Positions 59,220-64,000 of a DNA stretch of 64,000 nt are shown one piece after another; the first letter of the stretch is position 1, and every line of letters starts with the position of its first letter. The notes beneath the pieces were generated by a model. That model made no database searches. It was not told where the DNA came from and saw only the letters and a program-made list of their open reading frames with translations. The translations under genes and the position numbers were made by a program. This DNA is from Brasenia schreberi (lineage: Eukaryota > Streptophyta > Magnoliopsida > Nymphaeales > Cabombaceae), in assembly GCA_036023115.1 (NCBI GenBank), contig JAYKKT010000049.1, positions 248,001 to 312,000 on the forward strand, in the 5' to 3' direction.

Positions 59220-59758
59220 TTGAAAACATTATTTTTGTAAATAGACCCTCATTTGGTGCCCTCAATGTGCATAAATTTATATGTGCATGTAAGTTCCAAA
59301 TTTCTTATGTACAATAAATATTAAAAAAAGTCTATATTTAATATACAATATAAATATTTTTTATTTTAATAAAACCCCATGGACAACTAAAATAAAGCAA
59401 ATTTGATTTTCACTCAAAAAGGTTTTCTCGATAAAAATGGGTGTAACTAAACAAAAAAAAACATGTTTATTTAAGGTTAGAAACAGCTAAGGAGGGGTAG
59501 GATACCAATTATAGCGAACCTGCTTCATAGGATAAATTTTTGGTGAAACTTACTTTGTCATCTCGAGCCAAAAGGCTTTGAAACTCTACCTGGTTTCTTC
59601 TTTCTCTTTTTCAAAAAAAAAATGTTTCTTTTCATGTGAGCTAAAATTTTTATAAAAGTCAAGACTTAGGGTCTCACATAATGTGCCTTGATCTTTTGAA
59701 AATAATTTTTAAGAATAGATTTTCTTAGGAAGAGGTTGGGTGTTTAGAGTTGCTAAGT
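58200..59758 (-). mobile_element. Minus-strand LTR G, related to the LTR at 24077
   Basis: On the minus strand it begins TCTAAACACCC at 59758 (expected TGTAAACACCC with one change). It then follows 24077-25100 in order, for example around gttccaaattt/gtacataaa near 59300 and the gccaaggct-rich part near 58830. A TATA box at 58424-58416 is followed by a CT-rich leader. The inner end was not found. The left boundary given is only the last clearly LTR-like base. Confidence 0.65.
58416..58424 (-). promoter_or_regulatory. TATA box of LTR G
   Basis: tatatattt on the minus strand, about 1.3 kb into the LTR, followed by cttcttcttctctctttctt. Confidence 0.5.
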
Positions 59759-59808
59759 TGTAAATCAGCGGTGCATCCTTGTACGCGAACACTTGGTCTC
59801 GCACATGA

Positions 59809-60913
59809 TGGTGCGTGGACTCCTTGTGTCAGATGCCAATTTAGTCGATTCATCTAAGTTGAGTAGAATGAACCCCTTTTTAGGGTTTTGTGCCACTCGT
59901 ACCAGTGTGTGAGACCGAACAACTCATTCGAGCAAGGGACTTAGTTGGTATCAGGCACCAATGCCATCATCAAAGACCGTCTAGTGACAGTTTCATGTCA
60001 AAGCACCTCACAGTTTGGTATCAAAGCACATCATCCCTACTCCATCTAGGTCCCGATCGGTCGTAGTGACCCACAAGGACGCTTACCCTCAAAAGGGGTC
60101 TACACGATTAGAAGGCCCACACTCGGGCGACTCAATCCAACATTGGCCCAAGGCCATACAAACGTGCAACATAAGTACTTATAAACCTCTATGATTCTGA
60201 TGTGCACACTTGTGATGTGTGTGTGCTTGTACACTCCTCTAATTGTTGGTACAATTGAGCTGAAGATCTCTACTTGTGTGGCACTAGCACTCCTGGTTAA
60301 TATCTCGTGATAATTTTCTCTCAACTGAGTTGGACCTCATCCTCAAGGTTATCGGGTCTACTCGAGTTCCGGCGGTACTCCTCGACTGTGCCTCAGCCCC
60401 GACTAATCCACTTCTACACATTTGGACATCTCCCTGACTGCAACAGTACTCACCTCACCTTGGATGCCTCTGCATACGAGTCTCCACCAGGCATGTCACA
60501 GATCATACCCAAGTCTCTACTTGGGGACCTACTAGGGCTTCTCTTGTACATGGGTTGCATGTACACGATTGTTGACCCAAATAAGACTGTCTTCTATCGT
60601 GAATGATGGTCTACCCTTGTACATAATAAAATGTGAGAGATAGCTCCCACAGCTTCTAGTGTGTATCATCTTCTTCCTTTAGTGCCTCCATTATGTAGGT
60701 TTAAGATAACAAGAGTGCTTTGGTTGAATGTTGGGTTTGGTAGGCAGCCAATTGAGGGACTACTACATGCAAGAGAACGACGACATTGTTTGTTGTGTGT
60801 AAGGATCAAATTCAACAGGTGGAAGGCTGAAGGCATGGGAAAGGGGTTGGTTCCTGCCGAATGGTGGATCTCATTGATGCTATCTACATGCTTCCGATGA
60901 GAGAACCGTTACA
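59809..60913 (+). repeat. LTR of family F, copy F2
   Basis: 1,105 bp, starts TGGTGCGTGG, ends CGTTACA, and is collinear with F1. It is uninterrupted, so it is the reference copy. The following bases (tttgattcagcc) are a diverged primer site. A 157-bp leader fragment then runs into another F LTR start at 61071. Confidence 0.78.
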
Positions 60914-61070
60914 TTTGATTCAGCCATTGTGACAGCGTGTGAGAGAGGATCACTCAAGGGAGGTTGAAGGGAGAGGACGAAGGGTAGCAATTCAAGACTC
61001 CTCTTCACCGGTCGACCACCTCCATTTACACGTACAATCGATCACCGGAGAGGGCAAAGGCTCCTCATGA

Positions 61071-63410
61071 TGGTGCATGGACTCCTTGTATCGGGTACCA
61101 TTATAATCGATTCATCCAAGTTGAGTAGACAAACCCCTTTTCGAGGCTTTGTGTCACCAGTACCAATGTGTGTGTACAACCGAACAGCCAGATCGAACAA
61201 AGGACTTGGCCGCCATCACTAGAGACCGTCTGTTGATAGTTTGGCATCAGATTATCTCACGGATGCTTGCTCACCTCCATCCACTGGCCCACAGTGAACC
61301 TACAACTATGCGTCATACCTGTCACCGGGTATGGTCCTCCCATTGCCAGCTTCGGTTGTCGACAGGACAGCTCCACCTGTAGGCCTAATACCCATTTCGT
61401 TGTTGACGAGATGGTGGAGTGGGTGGTATTTGAATTGCCATGGCTTGCATCCAGTTCTTCCTAAACTTTGCCTCCACGAAAAAATAGTCTGGCACTTGGG
61501 ACCTATGGTGCCTCCATCATGTTCAATAGTTGCAAGGGTGTTGTATATAGCACATTATTATCATCTTCAACACCCGATTGGGGACCCTTCTCCTACATTG
61601 TAGGGAAGCAACCTGTGTTTTTTGTGGGGAGTCATGCATCCATTGGGAACCATGGCAAGCATAGCGTGGTGCTGGTCCCCGTTGCTTTCAAGTTGGTCCA
61701 TCCTTTCGGTCGTTAGCTCCCGCACCCATATCTGGTTGCACTTGGATTCATCCAGCCCTCCACTTGGTCGCTGTGAACCTCCATGATTCTAGTCCCTTCC
61801 ACCATGGTTTGAGCTCTCCTTCGTGTCCTTACGGTCACCCATAAGACAGCAAGATCCTTAAAAATTTAATATGGATCTTGACACATTTTGCGGGTACCAA
61901 AGTACCGAAGGAAGAGTGGTTGGCAGTCGCTACATGCTATCTTGTAGGCAACACGAAACTTTCATAGTGCACAGGTATCTCTCCATAGATGAGAAGGGTC
62001 GATCATGAAGTTGAAGTAGAATTCCATTAGCCTATATATCTCAATAAGGCCATTGATGTGCTCGGTCTTTCACTAATTTTTAGGGTTGGAAATCTAGCCA
62101 ATTGAAGGTCCTTAAGGACATAGATAGCAGGATGAGAAGGGGGAAGCCTCATCCATGGACCAGCAGAGAGCATAACTGGTAGGCCGGGAGTGCTAGGCTT
62201 GCAGTGACGCCAACGACTGAGGAGAAGAGACTGCAAGGTTAGCGTAGGTCTAGGAGTGACGGACCACACCATTGCTTGATGCAAGAGGAGCTAGAGGTAA
62301 TGTAAGCTAAGGCAGATGCCAGAGTCAGCAGGGATGTGTATTGTGCGCCATGCAATAGGAGTCAAGTGTGGCCCAAAGACATGAGAGGCATCATAGTGGA
62401 GTGAGAGCGTATGGAAAACCTCCCCAAGTACACAATAGGGCGCGTCGGAGTGATGGTGTTTGTTCAGCACAAGATGGGCGCACCAGGCAAGGACAACATG
62501 AGGGTCGTGTGGCGTCATGTCCACACTCGAGCACGGGGGAGTAGCAACGAGGAGATGTTGACGCATGCCACTGGTAGATGGTGTTGAGGTTGAGTCGAGA
62601 GAGTGTTGCAAGAGCTCGAGAACACTTGAAACGTTGAGGGCATTGTGGGATCCACCCAAGATCCACTAAGATGGTAGATGGTTGCATGGATATCTTTGTA
62701 AGCCCCATGGGATTAGGCGTGAGTGTGCCTTGCAAGCCTTGGGTCATTGTAGGATCCAGTTGCCCATGTAGTACATGGAAACTGGGTCACATGGTGTGTG
62801 GCAGGTCGTGAGGTAGATGATGAATCCACTTGGGTCAGTAGGACCCGAGTGTTGGGAGTTCTTAGGGCTTCTCATGTATCGTGATTTCATGAACTCGATT
62901 TTTTGCCCATATAAGGCCATGCCTTGTATCGTGAAAGACAATCTGCCCTTGTGAGTAAAGAAAGGCGAGAGATAGATAGTACAATGACAAGGCCCACAAC
63001 ACACTAAGTGAGAGCCGCATTCCAGCCTCTATAACATAATGTAACGGTAAGTACATGCAGCGGTCTAGCATCAGCTTGCTTAAAGTGGATGATATGGTAT
63101 GAGAGTTGCTAGGGCTTACGGGCATTATGCCCTTGTGCATATTAAAAGGCAAGAGATAGCTGCACGTTTCTTGCTTGCTTGTGTGACTCCATCAGATGAC
63201 AGTGAGAGATCATAATAAGAGTACTTCTGGTGACGGTTTGATTGGGTAGACAGACAACCGAGGGATTGTTGCATTTGAGAGGAAGATGATGATGCAGTTT
63301 GTTGGGCTTAAGGACCAGATCCAGCTGGCGGAAGGCTGAACGGATCAATAGGGAGCTGGTTCCTGCCGAACGGTGAAACTCAAGGATGCCATGTGAGGAA
63401 ACTGCTTGCA
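61071..63410 (+). mobile_element. Truncated family F element, copy F3
   Basis: A partial LTR starts at 61071 (TGGTGCATGG) and is followed to about 61260. Then come about 600 bp with no match in this window (61261-61864) and the gag-like region 61865-62640, shared with 38145-39180. A rearranged 3' part of an F LTR (about 62810-63410) ends at the LTR-end word actgcttgca. Within it, 62855-62980 and 63090-63160 are two partial copies of the same LTR segment. No pol. Confidence 0.65.
61865..62640 (+). pseudogene. gag remnant of element F3
   Basis: It aligns base by base with the F1 gag region, with the capsid block deleted between about 62015 and 62060. No frame stays open for more than about 80 codons. 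The opposing minus-strand frames (62659-62291 and 62747-62391) are shadows. Confidence 0.6.
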
Positions 63411-64000
63411 TATGCATGAAGAAACCAGGGATCGCTGTGTTCGTTTGGGTCAAAATTTTGCAGGAGTTTAGTGTGTTACCTTGTGGATTTGAAGTACCTT
63501 TTGACTAAAGGAAAAGTTGTCTCATTTGCTTCAGAAATAGGTATGAATTGAATATTGTAAAATCAAGTTCCTCTGTGGGTGTTTGTGGAACTGATTGTAT
63601 ATATTTTTGTAAGTGATTTCTGGTCATGTTTGGTCATTGTAATGTTCTTGGGTCTTTGTGGAAAGTGTATTTCATTTAGGTAGAGTCTAGGGAAGGAAGT
63701 GGTTGTGTGGCAAGAGTCGTGGAAGAGTGATTTTGTTGTTGCAGAGGTGTAAGTGTTGCTACACAAAACCACAATATTGTGTTCGTGTTGCAAGGGGATT
63801 TTCACTTATTTGTGATGGAAAAAGAAGCCTAAAGATAACCTCCGAAAGCCTAAATACTTTTTTCCTGTAACTAAATTTGATAAATGATCTCACACAAAAA
63901 AATATGAGTGATCACCAAATATGTATGTAAAAAATTAAACAAACAAGCAAACACACTATTTTTACATAGAAAACTGCTTCAACATGAGGTAAAAACTACC
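63411..64000. other. No feature recognised
   Basis: AT-rich to mixed sequence after the F3 LTR end. It would be internal or flanking sequence. No protein family or repeat match was noticed. Confidence 0.4.

Noticed and set aside
62291..62747. Two minus-strand frames of about 120 residues in F3.
   Set aside because: They oppose the gag-derived plus strand, overlap each other and lack any family motif.
1..64000. tRNA, rRNA, microRNA precursor or CRISPR-like arrays.
   Set aside because: No cloverleaf with both boxes, no rRNA core sequence, no known mature plant microRNA word and no spaced identical short repeats were noticed; a computed search was not possible.

Overview
The window is a piece of a flowering-plant nuclear genome. 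It is AT-rich and has almost no intact genes. It holds a recognisable plant-specific YABBY transcription-factor gene with seven GT/AG-bounded coding exons, long (CT)n microsatellites, and many plant-type retrotransposons (RTE-clade LINEs, Ty1/copia, Ty3/gypsy, and long solo LTRs) in several stages of decay. The YABBY gene points to an angiosperm or close relative. I cannot assign the species. No rRNA, convincing tRNA, CRISPR or prokaryote-type feature was seen.

Layout. 1-1680: no recognised gene. 1681-3655 (+): a decayed RTE LINE. 3717-5640 (-): a decayed Ty1/copia element with integrase, protease, zinc knuckle, gag and an initiator-tRNA-Met primer site. 6112-8130 (-): a second decayed RTE LINE. 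8131-21690: a relatively TE-poor island with the only convincing host gene, a YABBY5/YABBY2-like gene on the minus strand (coding span 10531-12759), a pyrimidine-rich leader, and several (CT)n tracts.

21690-39600 is one nested stack. A Ty3/gypsy relic (A, gag and protease) is split by a 1.8-kb LTR. A 505-bp perfect tandem duplication spans the 3' edge of that LTR. The relic is followed by LTR family F (copy F1). F1 is interrupted by a Ty1/copia element (27930-36616, target duplication AAGGT). That element is in turn interrupted, inside its gag zinc-knuckle codons, by a 3.3-kb minus-strand solo LTR (30428-33714, target duplication AGAAC).

40020-56100 is a second stack. A Ty3/gypsy relic (B, protease end to RNase H) is split by a non-autonomous LTR retrotransposon C (40178-54549, target duplication CGTTG/CCTTG). 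C contains a second solo LTR D (45418-48971, target duplication CTTAT). Its 3' LTR holds the best-preserved LINE of the window (51014-54137, minus), with endonuclease and reverse-transcriptase motifs largely intact.

56100-64000 holds an unresolved AT-rich tract, a minus-strand LTR (about 58200-59758) related to the one at 24077, and two more copies of LTR family F with gag remnants. The genes here do not form a pathway. The window is a TE graveyard around one developmental regulator, and its order of insertions can be read almost base by base.
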